64,000 bases of DNA. Source: Allobosea thiooxidans (GTDB lineage Bacteria; Pseudomonadota; Alphaproteobacteria; Rhizobiales; Beijerinckiaceae). The stretch spans positions 62,001 to 126,000 of the forward strand of contig NZ_FUYX01000006.1 in NCBI RefSeq assembly GCF_900168195.1, given 5' to 3'. Every line of letters begins with the position of its first letter. Within the stretch, counting starts at the first letter, position 1. Position numbers and translations under genes: made by a program. Of the stretch, positions 7,469 through 15,823 are shown piece by piece. A model generated the notes under the pieces. That model had not been told where the DNA came from. It was given only the letters and a program-made list of their open reading frames with translations, and did no database searches.

Positions 7469-8539
7469 TCAGGGCAAATTCTCGCGCAGGATAATCTCGA
7501 TGCTCGGCGCGGCCGTCCCCTCCGTAGCGGGGCGGCCGGCGCGCAGATTGGCGAAGATCGCGATGCAGCTCATCAGCGCCGCATGGGGATGCTGGGTGAT
7601 GACGGCGTCCATCGTGCCGTCGAGCAGAAGCGCGCGCGTCTCAGGCGTCAGCCCATGGCCGACGAAGACGACCTCCTGCTGGCGCCCAACCTCCTTCAAG
7701 GCACGGGCGATGCCTTCCGGCCCGCCGCCGATATTGTAGATGCCGGCGAGGTCCGGATGCTGGGCGAGCAGCGCCTTGGCCTGGCGGTAGTTGCGCCCCT
7801 CGTCGTCGAGCCCTTCGCGCAGGCCGACCACCTCGATCTGCGGGAACAGCTCCTCGAAGAGATGCAGGAAGCCCATCTCGCGCTCCTCATGGGCGCGGTA
7901 GCTCAGGCTGCCGGCGATCATCGCGACCTTGGCCGGGCGCCTGCCGATGAAGCGGGCGACGAGATAGCCGGCGGTGCGCCCGGTCGAGCGATTGTCGAGC
8001 CCGACATAGGCGGCGCGGCGCGAACTGGCGAGATCGGAGATCAGCGTCACGGTCGGCACGCCGCGCTCGGCGAGCACGCTGACCGCCTCGCGCACGGCAG
8101 GGTGCTCCAGCGCCATGAAGGCGATGCCGTCGACATCGCGCCCGACCTGGCGAAGCTGCTGGGCCAACAGTTCCGGCTTGAAGCTTTCGATGAACTCGAC
8201 ACGGGCGCGCATGTTGAAGGAGGCGAGCTGGTCCTGCGCCGCGACGATGTGGCGCCCGAGCATTGCGAGGAAGCGGTTGCTGCCGGCCGGCAGCAGGAAG
8301 GCGAGCCGCATCGGCGTGAAGGCCTGCGCCGGCAAGGCCGGATCGAGCACATAGCCGAGCTCGCTCGCCGCCTTGAGCACGCGCTGAACGGTGGCGGCGC
8401 GCACGCCCGGGCGCTGGTTCAGCACCCTGTCGACCGTCGCGGTCGAGGCGCCGGACAGAGCAGCGATATCGGTGATGCGGGCCATCCGGCGGCGCTGCAG
8501 GCCGTCGCCCTTGCCGTTTCGTTCTACCGTCTCGCTCAT
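7469..8539 (-). CDS. LacI-family regulator (periplasmic-binding-like sensor)
   Basis: Protein of 356 residues. The LacI helix-turn-helix is at about 20-65 (MARITDIAALSGASTATVDR, then VLNQRPGVRAATVQRVLKAA), followed by a type-1 periplasmic-binding fold of the sugar/xylose group (VDGIAFMALEHPAVREAV, GVPTVTLISDL, AYVGLDNRSTGRTAGYL). The first 18 residues precede the usual family start; an in-frame ATG at 8485 is the alternative. It is divergent from the TRAP transporter operon and most likely represses it until the imported acid sugar or its product binds. Two copies of a 12-base repeat in the intergenic region are candidate operators. Confidence 0.9.
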   Translation of the reverse strand: MSETVERNGKGDGLQRRRMARITDIAALSGASTATVDRVLNQRPGVRAATVQRVLKAASELGYVLDPALPAQAFTPMRLAFLLPAGSNRFLAMLGRHIVAAQDQLASFNMRARVEFIESFKPELLAQQLRQVGRDVDGIAFMALEHPAVREAVSVLAERGVPTVTLISDLASSRRAAYVGLDNRSTGRTAGYLVARFIGRRPAKVAMIAGSLSYRAHEEREMGFLHLFEELFPQIEVVGLREGLDDEGRNYRQAKALLAQHPDLAGIYNIGGGPEGIARALKEVGRQQEVVFVGHGLTPETRALLLDGTMDAVITQHPHAALMSCIAIFANLRAGRPATEGTAAPSIEIILRENLP

Positions 8540-8540
8540 G

Positions 8541-8638
8541 AAATCACATCAAAAGCCATCAGAATTTGAGTTTGACCACCATCATTCCAGCTTCCTACTC
8601 TTGAGGCAAGAAGACCTCGACCAATCAAATCGCATCAA
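8541..8638. promoter_or_regulatory. Two candidate LacI-type operator copies (AAATCRCATCAA)
   Basis: The 12-mer aaatcacatcaa (8541-8552) and aaatcgcatcaa (8627-8638) match at 11 of 12 positions in the same orientation. One abuts the lacI-type gene start and the other is 20 bases before the dctP start, as expected for repression of both divergent transcripts. The second copy also overlaps a small inverted repeat, atcgc-N5-gcgat (8629-8643). Confidence 0.45.
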
Positions 8639-8658
8639 GCGATGTCAGGGAGGACACC

Positions 8659-9675
8659 ATGACGAATTTCACGCGCCGCACGGTGCTGCGCACGCTGGCC
8701 GCCGCACCTGCCGCCTCGCTCATCGGCATGCCGCATATCGCGCGAGCCGCCGAGATCGAGCTGAAATATGGCAACAACCTGCCGCTCAGCCATCCGCTCA
8801 ACATCCGCGCCCAGGAGGCGGCCGAGCGCGTGGCGAAGGAGACCAACGGACGGGTCGAGATCAAGATCTTCCCGAACAACCAGCTCGGCGGCGATACCGA
8901 CATGCTGAGCCAGGTCCGCAATGGCGGCATCACCTTCTTCACGCCCTCCGCCCTCGTCATCGCGACGCTGGTGCCGGTCGCGGCGATCAATGCCGTCGGC
9001 TTCGCCTTCGCCGACTACGATCAGGTCTGGAAGGCGATGGACGGCAAGCTCGGCGCCCATGTCCGCGAGGCAATCTCGAAGGTGAATCTCTACGCGTTCG
9101 AGAAGATGTGGGACAACGGCTTCCGCCAGATGACCACTTCGGGCAAGGCGATCGAAAGCGCCAAGGAGATGGCCGGCCTGAAGATCCGCGTGCCGGTGAG
9201 CCCGCTCTCGATCGCGATGTTCAAGGCGCTCGACGCTGCGCCGGCGAGCCTGCAGTTCTCGGAAGTCTATTCGGCGCTGCAGACCAAGGTCGTCGACGCG
9301 CAGGAGAACCCGCTGCCGATCATCCAGGTCGCCAAGCTCTACGAGGTGCAGAAGAGCTGCGCCGTCTCCAACCATATCTGGGACGGCTTCTGGTTCATCG
9401 CCAATGGCCGCGCCTGGCGCGGCCTGCCGGCCGATATCCAGAAGATCGTCGCCGGCGCCATCAACGATGCCGGCGTCGCCCAGCGCGGCGACATCAAGAA
9501 GCTCAACGAGACCGTGCAGGCCGACCTGCAGTCGAAGGGCCTCGCCTTCAACAAGACGGATCCCGATTCCTTCCGCGCCAAGCTGCGCGAGGCCGGCTTC
9601 TACAAGGAGTGGCAGGAGCGCTTCGGCAAGGACGCCTGGAGCCTGCTCGAAGACGCCGTCGGCAAGCTGGCCTGA
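8659..9675 (+). CDS. dctP: TRAP transporter substrate-binding protein DctP
   Basis: Protein of 338 residues of the DctP family, the periplasmic receptor of a tripartite ATP-independent transporter for organic acids. A Tat-type signal (RRTVLRTLAAAPAASLIGMP) ends near ARAAE at about 31. The DctP hallmarks follow: FPNNQLGGDTDMLSQVRNG and the substrate-clamping region AGLKIRVPVSPLSIAMFKAL, with the conserved arginine in KIRVP and SEVYSALQTKVVDAQENPL. GGGAGG lies six to seven bases before the ATG. It is the first gene of the operon with fused permease, VOC enzyme, RuBisCO-like protein and DUF1537 kinase, so the ligand is probably a four- to six-carbon acid sugar. Confidence 0.93.
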   Translation: MTNFTRRTVLRTLAAAPAASLIGMPHIARAAEIELKYGNNLPLSHPLNIRAQEAAERVAKETNGRVEIKIFPNNQLGGDTDMLSQVRNGGITFFTPSALVIATLVPVAAINAVGFAFADYDQVWKAMDGKLGAHVREAISKVNLYAFEKMWDNGFRQMTTSGKAIESAKEMAGLKIRVPVSPLSIAMFKALDAAPASLQFSEVYSALQTKVVDAQENPLPIIQVAKLYEVQKSCAVSNHIWDGFWFIANGRAWRGLPADIQKIVAGAINDAGVAQRGDIKKLNETVQADLQSKGLAFNKTDPDSFRAKLREAGFYKEWQERFGKDAWSLLEDAVGKLA

Positions 9676-9729
9676 GGCATGCGGGCGGGCCTATAAGGCG
9701 CCCCAACGCATAAGACAGGAAACGCCCCG

Positions 9730-11613
9730 ATGGATGCTCACAGCGCGCCCCTTCCCGCGGCCGCCATGCCCGCGACCGGGCTCGGCCGCTTCGCCGGCCA
9801 TATCGACAGCGGCCTCGGCAGGCTGGTCGAGACGGTGGCGGCGGTGCTGGTGCTGGTCGAGATCATCATCCTCGGGGCGGGCGTGACTGCCCGCTATGTC
9901 TTCCACGCCCCGCTCGTCTGGTCGGACGAACTCGCCTCGATCCTGTTCCTGTGGCTCTCCATGCTCGGCGCGGTCGTCGCGCTGCGACGGGGCGAGCACA
10001 TGCGGATGACCGGCCTCGTCACCCGCGTCTCACCGCAGACGCGGGCGTTGCTCGAGGCGATCGCGATCACCGCCTCGATCGCCTTCCTGCTGCTGATCAT
10101 CCCGCATGCGGTCGAGTATGCCGAGGAAGAGAACTTCATCGTCACGCCTGCGCTGGAGATCAGCAATGCCTGGCGCGCCGCCGCGATCCCGATCGGCGTC
10201 GGGCTGATGCTGATTGCGGCCGGCTGCCGGCTGCTGCGCTTCGGCTCGCTCAAGCCGGTCCTGCTCGCGATCGGGCTGACCGCGCTGCTGGTGCTGCTGT
10301 TCTGGCTCGCGGGTCCGGCGCTGAAGCCGCTCGGCAAGCTCAACCTCCTCGTCTTCTTCGTCGGTGTCGTCGCGCTCAACGTCTTCTCCGGCGTGCCGAT
10401 CGCCTTCTCCTTCGCGCTCGCCACCTTCGGCTATCTCGCCTGCACCACCTCGACGCCGATGCTGGTCATGGTCGGCCGCCTCGACGAGGGCATGAGCCAT
10501 CTCATCCTGCTCGCTGTGCCGCTCTTCATCTTCCTGGGCGCGCTGATCGAGATGACCGGCATGGCGCGCGCCATGATCCAGTTCCTGGCGAGCCTGCTCG
10601 GCCATGTCCGCGGCGGCCTATCCTATGTGCTGGTCGGCGCGATGTACCTGGTCTCGGGCATTTCCGGTTCGAAGATCGCCGACATGGCTGCGATCGCGCC
10701 GGTGCTCTTCCCCGAGATGCAGAAGCGCGGCGCCAAGCCCGGCGACCTCGTCGCCCTGCTTTCGGCCACCGGCGCCCAGACCGAGACGATCCCGCCCTCG
10801 ATCGTGCTGATCACCATCGGCTCGGTGACCGGCGTCTCGATCGCGGCCCTGTTCACCGGCGGCATGCTGCCGGCCGTGGTGCTCGGCGTCGCGCTCTGCT
10901 TCGTTGTCTGGTGGCGCTGCCGGGGCGAGGACCTCAGCAACGTCAAACGCTATCCCAAGCGCGAGATCGCCAAGCTCACCCTGATCGCGGCGCCGGCCAT
11001 CGCCCTTCCCTTCGTCATCCGCGCCGCGGTGGTCGAAGGCGTCGCGACCGCGACCGAGGTTTCCACCATCGGCATCGCCTATGCGATCCTGGCCGGGATC
11101 CTGCTCTATCGCCAGTTCGACTGGCGCCGCCTGCCGAAGATGCTGGTCGAGACGGCCTCGCTGACCGGCGCGATCATCTTCATCATCGGCTGCGCCACCG
11201 CCATGGCCTGGGGGCTGACGCAATCCGGCTTCTCGCGCGACCTCGCCCAGGCGATGGCTGCCGTGCCGGGCGGAAGCTGGGGCTTCCTCGGCGTCTCGAT
11301 CGTCGCCTTCACCATCCTCGGCAGCGTGCTCGAGGGCATCCCTGCCATCGTGCTGTTCGGGCCGCTGGTGTTCCCGATCGCCCATCAGGTCGGCGTGCAC
11401 GAAGTGCATTATTCGATGGTCGTGATCTTCGCGATGGGCATCGGGCTTTTCGCCCCGCCCTTCGGCGTCGGCTATTACGGCGCCTGCGCGATCAGCAAGA
11501 TCAATCCCGACGAAGGCCTGAAATACATCTGGGGCTACATCCTCGCCCTGCTCATCGGCCTTCTCGTCGTCGCTGCCGTGCCGTGGATCTCCATCGGCTT
11601 CCTCAGATCCTGA
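9730..11613 (+). CDS. TRAP transporter fused permease DctQM
   Basis: Protein of 627 residues combining both membrane subunits of a TRAP transporter. The N-terminal ~200 residues are a DctQ-like small permease with four hydrophobic segments (ARYVFHAPLVWSDELA is the conserved region), and residues from about 215 form the large DctM domain with roughly twelve segments (GVPIAFSFALATFGYL, SGISGSKIADMAAIAPVLFP, FAPPFGVGYY). It imports substrate with sodium or proton symport, together with the upstream DctP. A gap of 54 bases separates them. Fused QM permeases are a known variant; 627 residues is the expected size. Confidence 0.93.
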   Translation: MDAHSAPLPAAAMPATGLGRFAGHIDSGLGRLVETVAAVLVLVEIIILGAGVTARYVFHAPLVWSDELASILFLWLSMLGAVVALRRGEHMRMTGLVTRVSPQTRALLEAIAITASIAFLLLIIPHAVEYAEEENFIVTPALEISNAWRAAAIPIGVGLMLIAAGCRLLRFGSLKPVLLAIGLTALLVLLFWLAGPALKPLGKLNLLVFFVGVVALNVFSGVPIAFSFALATFGYLACTTSTPMLVMVGRLDEGMSHLILLAVPLFIFLGALIEMTGMARAMIQFLASLLGHVRGGLSYVLVGAMYLVSGISGSKIADMAAIAPVLFPEMQKRGAKPGDLVALLSATGAQTETIPPSIVLITIGSVTGVSIAALFTGGMLPAVVLGVALCFVVWWRCRGEDLSNVKRYPKREIAKLTLIAAPAIALPFVIRAAVVEGVATATEVSTIGIAYAILAGILLYRQFDWRRLPKMLVETASLTGAIIFIIGCATAMAWGLTQSGFSRDLAQAMAAVPGGSWGFLGVSIVAFTILGSVLEGIPAIVLFGPLVFPIAHQVGVHEVHYSMVVIFAMGIGLFAPPFGVGYYGACAISKINPDEGLKYIWGYILALLIGLLVVAAVPWISIGFLRS

Positions 11614-11633
11614 TTTCATAGAGAGCAACGCCC

Positions 11634-12188
11634 ATGAGCCGCTTCTTTGGCCAGATCCGTCAGGCCGGCTATGTCGTCCCGGATATCGAGGCGGCAATGG
11701 ACTACTGGAGCCGCGTGCTGGGCGTCGGACCGTTCTTCTACAACCCGAAGGTTCCGATCAGGAACTACCGCTACAAGGGCGAGGCCTACGAGCCGCACAA
11801 TTCGGTGGCGCTGGCCAATTCAGGCCCGCTCCAGATCGAATTGATCCAGTGCCGCAACACCGTGCCGTCCATGTACAAGGACTTCACCGATGCGGGGCTG
11901 ACCGGCCTGCAGCATGTCGCCTACTGGACCTCGGACTACGACGCCGATCTCGAGCGGCTCGTCGCCGAGGGCTTCAAGCCGGTGATGTCAGGCGAGGTCG
12001 GTGAGCGCGGCCGCTTTGTCTATTTCGACACGCATTACCATCCGGGCACGGTGATCGAGCTCTCGGAGGTCGCCGGCCCCAAGGGCGAGATGTTCCGCTT
12101 GATCCGCGAGGCCTCCGAGACCTGGGACGGCAAGAACCCGGTGCGGCCCTTCCCGGATTTGAGCAAGCTCGCCGCCGCGGCGGCCTGA
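11634..12188 (+). CDS. VOC-family (glyoxalase-fold) enzyme
   Basis: Protein of 184 residues of the vicinal-oxygen-chelate superfamily with two beta-alpha-beta-beta-beta units. Its beginning, FGQIRQAGYVVPDIEAAMDY, supplies an early glutamine where many VOC enzymes have a metal-binding histidine; later metal candidates are His in TGLQHVAYWT and Glu in PGTVIELSEV. Members isomerise, lyse or dioxygenate vicinal oxygens, for example in methylmalonyl-CoA epimerase. The gene starts 20 bases after dctQM and so shares the TRAP operon. A role as epimerase or isomerase for the imported acid sugar or its lactone is inference; I cannot assign a reaction. Confidence 0.85.
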   Translation: MSRFFGQIRQAGYVVPDIEAAMDYWSRVLGVGPFFYNPKVPIRNYRYKGEAYEPHNSVALANSGPLQIELIQCRNTVPSMYKDFTDAGLTGLQHVAYWTSDYDADLERLVAEGFKPVMSGEVGERGRFVYFDTHYHPGTVIELSEVAGPKGEMFRLIREASETWDGKNPVRPFPDLSKLAAAAA

Positions 12189-12205
12189 GCCTGCAACTGC
12201 CTCGC

Positions 12206-12286
12206 GTCATGGCCGGGCTTTGACCCGGCCATCTCGGAAACCAGAGCCCTCTGGTCCTGAGATTCTCGGGTCAAGCCCGAGAATGA
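12206..12286. repeat. Triple-hairpin intergenic repeat inside the operon
   Basis: Three adjacent perfect hairpins: atggccggg-N6-cccggccat (12209-12232), ccagag-cc-ctctgg (12241-12254) and attctcggg-N5-cccgagaat (12262-12284). No T-tract follows, so this is not a standard terminator. It separates the VOC gene from the RuBisCO-like gene and could lower or modulate expression of the downstream pair. Confidence 0.7.
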
Positions 12287-12305
12287 CGCCCTGTGAACGG
12301 CCAGG

Positions 12306-13589
12306 ATGCGCCCGATGACCGACAACCGCTTCGAAGCGACCTACCTGATCGAAACCCCGCTCGACCCGGCCAGGGTCGCGGAGGTGATGGCGGGCGAGCA
12401 ATCCTGCGGCACCTTCGCCCGTGTCGCCGGCGAGACCGACGAATTGCGCGAGCGGGCACGCGCCATCGTCACGCGGATCGAGGAGCTGGAATCCGTATCC
12501 GAGCCCAGTCTGCCGAATGCCTGGCTTACCCGGAAAGGCGTCGGCGCGCCTTGGCGGCGGGCGCGGGTCGCGATCTCCTTCCCGGTATGCAATCTCGGCG
12601 CCAATCTCGCGACGCTCGCCGCCGTCGTCGCCGGCAATCTCTACGATCTCGGCGAGGTCACCGGGCTCAGGCTGGAAAGCATCGCCCTGCCCTGGTCCTA
12701 TCGCCAGCGTTTCCCGCTGCCGGCTCAAGGCATCGCCGGCACGCGGCGCCTGACCGGCGCGGCAAAGGGGCCGCTCGTCGGCTCGATCATCAAGCCGAAT
12801 GTGGGCCTGAGCGCCGCGCAGACGGCCGATCTCGTCGCCAGCCTCTGCGAGGCCGGGCTCGATTTCATCAAGGATGACGAGATCTCGGCCGATCCGGTGC
12901 ATGCGCCGCTGGCCGAGCGCATTCCAGCCGTGATGGCGGCGGTGCGCCGGCACCAGGACAAGACCGGCAAGCATGTCATGATCGCCTTCAACATCACCGA
13001 TGAAACCGACGCCATGCGCCGCCATGCCGATCTCGTCCAGCGCGAGGGCGGGTCCTGCGTGATGGCGAGCTTGAACTGGTGCGGCTTCTCCGCGATCGAG
13101 AGCCTGCGCCGCTCGACCGATCTCGCCTTGCACGGCCATCGCAACGGCTACGGCGCCTTCTCGCGCCATCCGCTGCTCGGCATCGGTTTCCAGGCCTATC
13201 AGGTGCTGTGGCGGCTCGCCGGCGTCGATCATATGCATGTCCATGGGCTGCAGGGGAAATTCGCGCAGGAGGACGAGGAGGTCGTGACTTCCGCCAGGGA
13301 CTGCGTCACGCCGCTGACCGATGGTGCCGACGACCGGGTGATGCCGGCCTTCTCCTCCGGGCAATGGGCCGGCACGGCGCAGGCCACCTGGGACGCGATC
13401 GGCCATGACGACCTGCTCTTCATGGCCGGCGGCGGCATCCTCGCCCATCCAGGCGGGCCGAAAGCCGGCGTCGCCAGTATCCGGCAGGCCTGGGCGGCGG
13501 TGGCGAAGGGTACGCCCATTGCCGAGGCGGCACGCGCGCATCCGGAATTGCAGCAGGCGCTCGACACCTTCAGCGGCAAGGCGGGCTAG
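12306..13589 (+). CDS. RuBisCO-like protein, OiaX/OiaT-like
   Basis: Protein of 427 residues of the RuBisCO large-chain superfamily but not a CO2-fixing form; it resembles the RuBisCO-like proteins that act on 3-oxo-isoapionate 4-phosphate (decarboxylase OiaX or transcarboxylase OiaT). Active-site features of RuBisCO are largely kept: IIKPNVG (Lys163), the carbamylation motif FIKDDE (Lys189, Asp191, Glu192), HR at 278-279, a loop-6-like lysine in HGLQGKF (Lys318), SSG at 350-352 and the phosphate-binding GGGILAHPGG at 375-384. KPN in place of KPK marks it as non-canonical. An alternative start is the ATG at 12315. The adjacent DUF1537 kinase would supply the phosphorylated substrate. Confidence 0.9.
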   Translation: MRPMTDNRFEATYLIETPLDPARVAEVMAGEQSCGTFARVAGETDELRERARAIVTRIEELESVSEPSLPNAWLTRKGVGAPWRRARVAISFPVCNLGANLATLAAVVAGNLYDLGEVTGLRLESIALPWSYRQRFPLPAQGIAGTRRLTGAAKGPLVGSIIKPNVGLSAAQTADLVASLCEAGLDFIKDDEISADPVHAPLAERIPAVMAAVRRHQDKTGKHVMIAFNITDETDAMRRHADLVQREGGSCVMASLNWCGFSAIESLRRSTDLALHGHRNGYGAFSRHPLLGIGFQAYQVLWRLAGVDHMHVHGLQGKFAQEDEEVVTSARDCVTPLTDGADDRVMPAFSSGQWAGTAQATWDAIGHDDLLFMAGGGILAHPGGPKAGVASIRQAWAAVAKGTPIAEAARAHPELQQALDTFSGKAG

Positions 13590-13595
13590 CGCGCC

Positions 13596-14882
13596 GTGAC
13601 CGCGAAGCGCATCCCACTCTATGGCTGGTACGGTGACGATTTTACCGGATCGACCGATACGCTCGCGACGCTGGCCGAACGAGGCTTTCGCGCCCTGCTC
13701 TTCCTGCGCCAGCCGAACGAGGAGCAGTTCGCCGCCGCTGGGACACTCGACGCGATCGGCATCGCCGGCGCGAGCCGGGCCATGACGCCGGAGGCAATCG
13801 CGACGGAGCTGACGGAGATCGGCGCCTTCTTCGCGAGCCAGGGCGTTGGGCTGATGCATTACAAATGCTGCTCGACCTTCGACAGCGCCCCTCATATCGG
13901 CAGCATCGGAGCGGCGGTCGCGGCGCTGAAGCCGTTCTTTCCGAACCCGCTCGTCCCGATCCTCGGTGGGCAGCCCAATCTCGGGCGTTTCTGCCTGTTC
14001 GGGAACCTGTTCGCGGCAGGCGGCGACGGAACGGTCCATCGCATCGACCGGCACCCGACCATGAGCCGCCATCCGGTGACCCCGATGGCGGAAGCCGATC
14101 TGCGCCGGCACCTGGCGGCGCAAGGACTCCAAGACATCGGTCTTGTCGATTACCGCGCCTATGGCGAGGGCACCGTTGCTGCCGCGCTGGCTGGCTCCGA
14201 GCCCAACGGGGCAGCGCCCAAGCTGTTCGATGTCGCGACCGAGGCCGACCTTGCGGTGATCGGCAGGCTGCTCAGGACGGCACTAACCGACGGACCGATG
14301 CTGGCCGTCGGAGCGAGCTCGGTCGCACGCGCCTTTGCGGCGGGGCATTCAGAACGACTGCCAGGAGCACCCGCCACCGGGGCCGAGCGCCACCATGACG
14401 GGCCCGTCCTCGCCCTCGTCGGCAGCCTATCACCGGTCACGCGCGCGCAGGTCGATGCCGCACGGGGCTATGCCGCGCTGTCCGTCGATGCCGAACGGCT
14501 GCTTTCGGACAACGGCTATGCCGCCAGGTTGCGCGCGGCCGCCCTGTCCGAGCTGGCTCAGGGTGACGTGATGCTGATGACGGAACAGCCGCAAGGCGCT
14601 CCGACCGCGGCCGGTGCGGTTGCCGAAGCGACAGGGCGATTGCTCGCCTCGGTCATCGCCGAGGCCCATCTCGGGCGGCTTGTCGTCGCCGGCGGCGACA
14701 CCTCGACTATGGCAATCCGGTCGCTGCCGCTCTGGGGCCTGTCCTATCGCGGCCCTTGCGTGCCCGGCGCGCCGCTCTGCCGCGCCCATTCAGACGATCC
14801 ACGTCTCGACGGGCTCGAGATCGTGCTGAAGGGCGGGCAGATGGGACCGCCCGGCTTCTTCAACGACGCGGCACGCACCTAA
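13596..14882 (+). CDS. Four-carbon acid sugar kinase family (DUF1537)
   Basis: Protein of 428 residues of the DUF1537 family, ATP-dependent kinases of acid sugars such as four-carbon acids and 3-oxo-isoapionate (OiaK). The N-terminal substrate domain begins with the signature YGDDFTGSTDTLATLAERG, and the C-terminal nucleotide-binding domain contains VVAGGDTSTMAIRSLPLWGL and the final LKGGQMGPPGFF. The GTG start at 13596 is six bases after the RuBisCO-like stop, so the two are almost certainly translated from one message. By analogy it phosphorylates a 3-oxo acid sugar, which the RuBisCO-like enzyme then decarboxylates. The stop overlaps the convergent dehydratase stop by four bases (14879-14882). 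Confidence 0.92.
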   Translation: MTAKRIPLYGWYGDDFTGSTDTLATLAERGFRALLFLRQPNEEQFAAAGTLDAIGIAGASRAMTPEAIATELTEIGAFFASQGVGLMHYKCCSTFDSAPHIGSIGAAVAALKPFFPNPLVPILGGQPNLGRFCLFGNLFAAGGDGTVHRIDRHPTMSRHPVTPMAEADLRRHLAAQGLQDIGLVDYRAYGEGTVAAALAGSEPNGAAPKLFDVATEADLAVIGRLLRTALTDGPMLAVGASSVARAFAAGHSERLPGAPATGAERHHDGPVLALVGSLSPVTRAQVDAARGYAALSVDAERLLSDNGYAARLRAAALSELAQGDVMLMTEQPQGAPTAAGAVAEATGRLLASVIAEAHLGRLVVAGGDTSTMAIRSLPLWGLSYRGPCVPGAPLCRAHSDDPRLDGLEIVLKGGQMGPPGFFNDAART

Positions 14883-15823
14883 CCCGGCAGGCAGCCATCC
14901 GTGCCGGCGCCGCAGACCAGCGCGCAGATTTTCTCGCCGCCGGCCAACGGCAAACGCCCCGACTGGAGCGCCGCTAGCGCGGCGGCACCTGAAAGATCGG
15001 CGGCGATGCCGAACTCGAACCAGAGCGACTTCGCCGCCTGCTCCATCTCGGCATCGGTGATCAGCACGATCTCATCGACATTGCGGGCTGTCGCCTCGTA
15101 AATCGCCTGGTCGGTCTGGCGGCAGGACATGGTGGCGACGCGCGTCTCCAACCGGTCGAGCGCGACGAGGCGCCCGGCCGCGAGGCAGGCGTGCAGCGTC
15201 GGCGAGCCCACCGGCTCGATACCGATGATCCGCGTCTGCGGGCGCAGCGCCTTCACCGCTGTCGAGAGGCCGGTGATCAATCCACCACCGCCGATGGCGA
15301 CCAGGATGACGTCGACATCCGGCATGTCGTCGAGGATATCGAGGCCGAGCGTGCCCTGCCCCGCCACAACCACCGGATCGCTGAAGGGGTGGGCATAGGT
15401 CGCGCCTGTCTTGGTGGAATGGGCGAGTGCGGCAGCGTTGGCATCGTCCCAGATCGCGCCGACGATGTGCACATCCGCGCCCCAGTCGCGCAGCTTGGCG
15501 ATCTTGTCCGGCGCCGCGTTGGACGGCAGGAAGATCGTGGCGGGCACGCCGAGCACATGGGCCGAACGGGCGATGGCGAGGCCGTGATTGCCGCCAGACG
15601 CCGTGACGACGCCGCGCGCCAGCTCGTCCTTCGACAGCGTCAGCAGCCGGTTCATCGCGCCGCGCGCCTTGAAGGAGCCGGCCGCCTGCAGCAGTTCCAG
15701 CTTCAGCGTGACGTCGCCGCCAAAATCGCTGCCGCGCGTCTTCGCATAGGGCAGGGTCGGGGTTTTCCGGATATAGGGCGCGATGCGCTGGCGGGCGGCG
15801 CGGATATCGTCGAGCGCGATCAT
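14879..15823 (-). CDS. PLP-dependent threonine/serine dehydratase-like, EutB-like
   Basis: Protein of 314 residues, fold type II pyridoxal-phosphate enzyme. The PLP lysine is Lys52 in AAGSFKARGAMNRL, the substrate loop is SGGNHGLAIA, and the phosphate-binding glycine loop is AIGGGGLITG. It lacks an ACT regulatory domain, as do catabolic dehydratases. The start at 15823 is chosen because it overlaps the upstream stop as TGATG, implying translational coupling. With the DoeB-like deacylase and polar amino-acid importer upstream it resembles the EutB dehydratase of hydroxyectoine catabolism; general L-threonine or hydroxy-amino-acid deamination is the safer reading. Confidence 0.88.
   Translation of the reverse strand: MIALDDIRAARQRIAPYIRKTPTLPYAKTRGSDFGGDVTLKLELLQAAGSFKARGAMNRLLTLSKDELARGVVTASGGNHGLAIARSAHVLGVPATIFLPSNAAPDKIAKLRDWGADVHIVGAIWDDANAAALAHSTKTGATYAHPFSDPVVVAGQGTLGLDILDDMPDVDVILVAIGGGGLITGLSTAVKALRPQTRIIGIEPVGSPTLHACLAAGRLVALDRLETRVATMSCRQTDQAIYEATARNVDEIVLITDAEMEQAAKSLWFEFGIAADLSGAAALAALQSGRLPLAGGEKICALVCGAGTDGCLPG

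Noticed and set aside
12306..13589. True CO2-fixing RuBisCO
   Set aside because: The KPK motif is KPN, the large-subunit N-terminal and loop-6 sequences are divergent, and there is no phosphoribulokinase or small subunit; the DUF1537 neighbour points to a RuBisCO-like enzyme.
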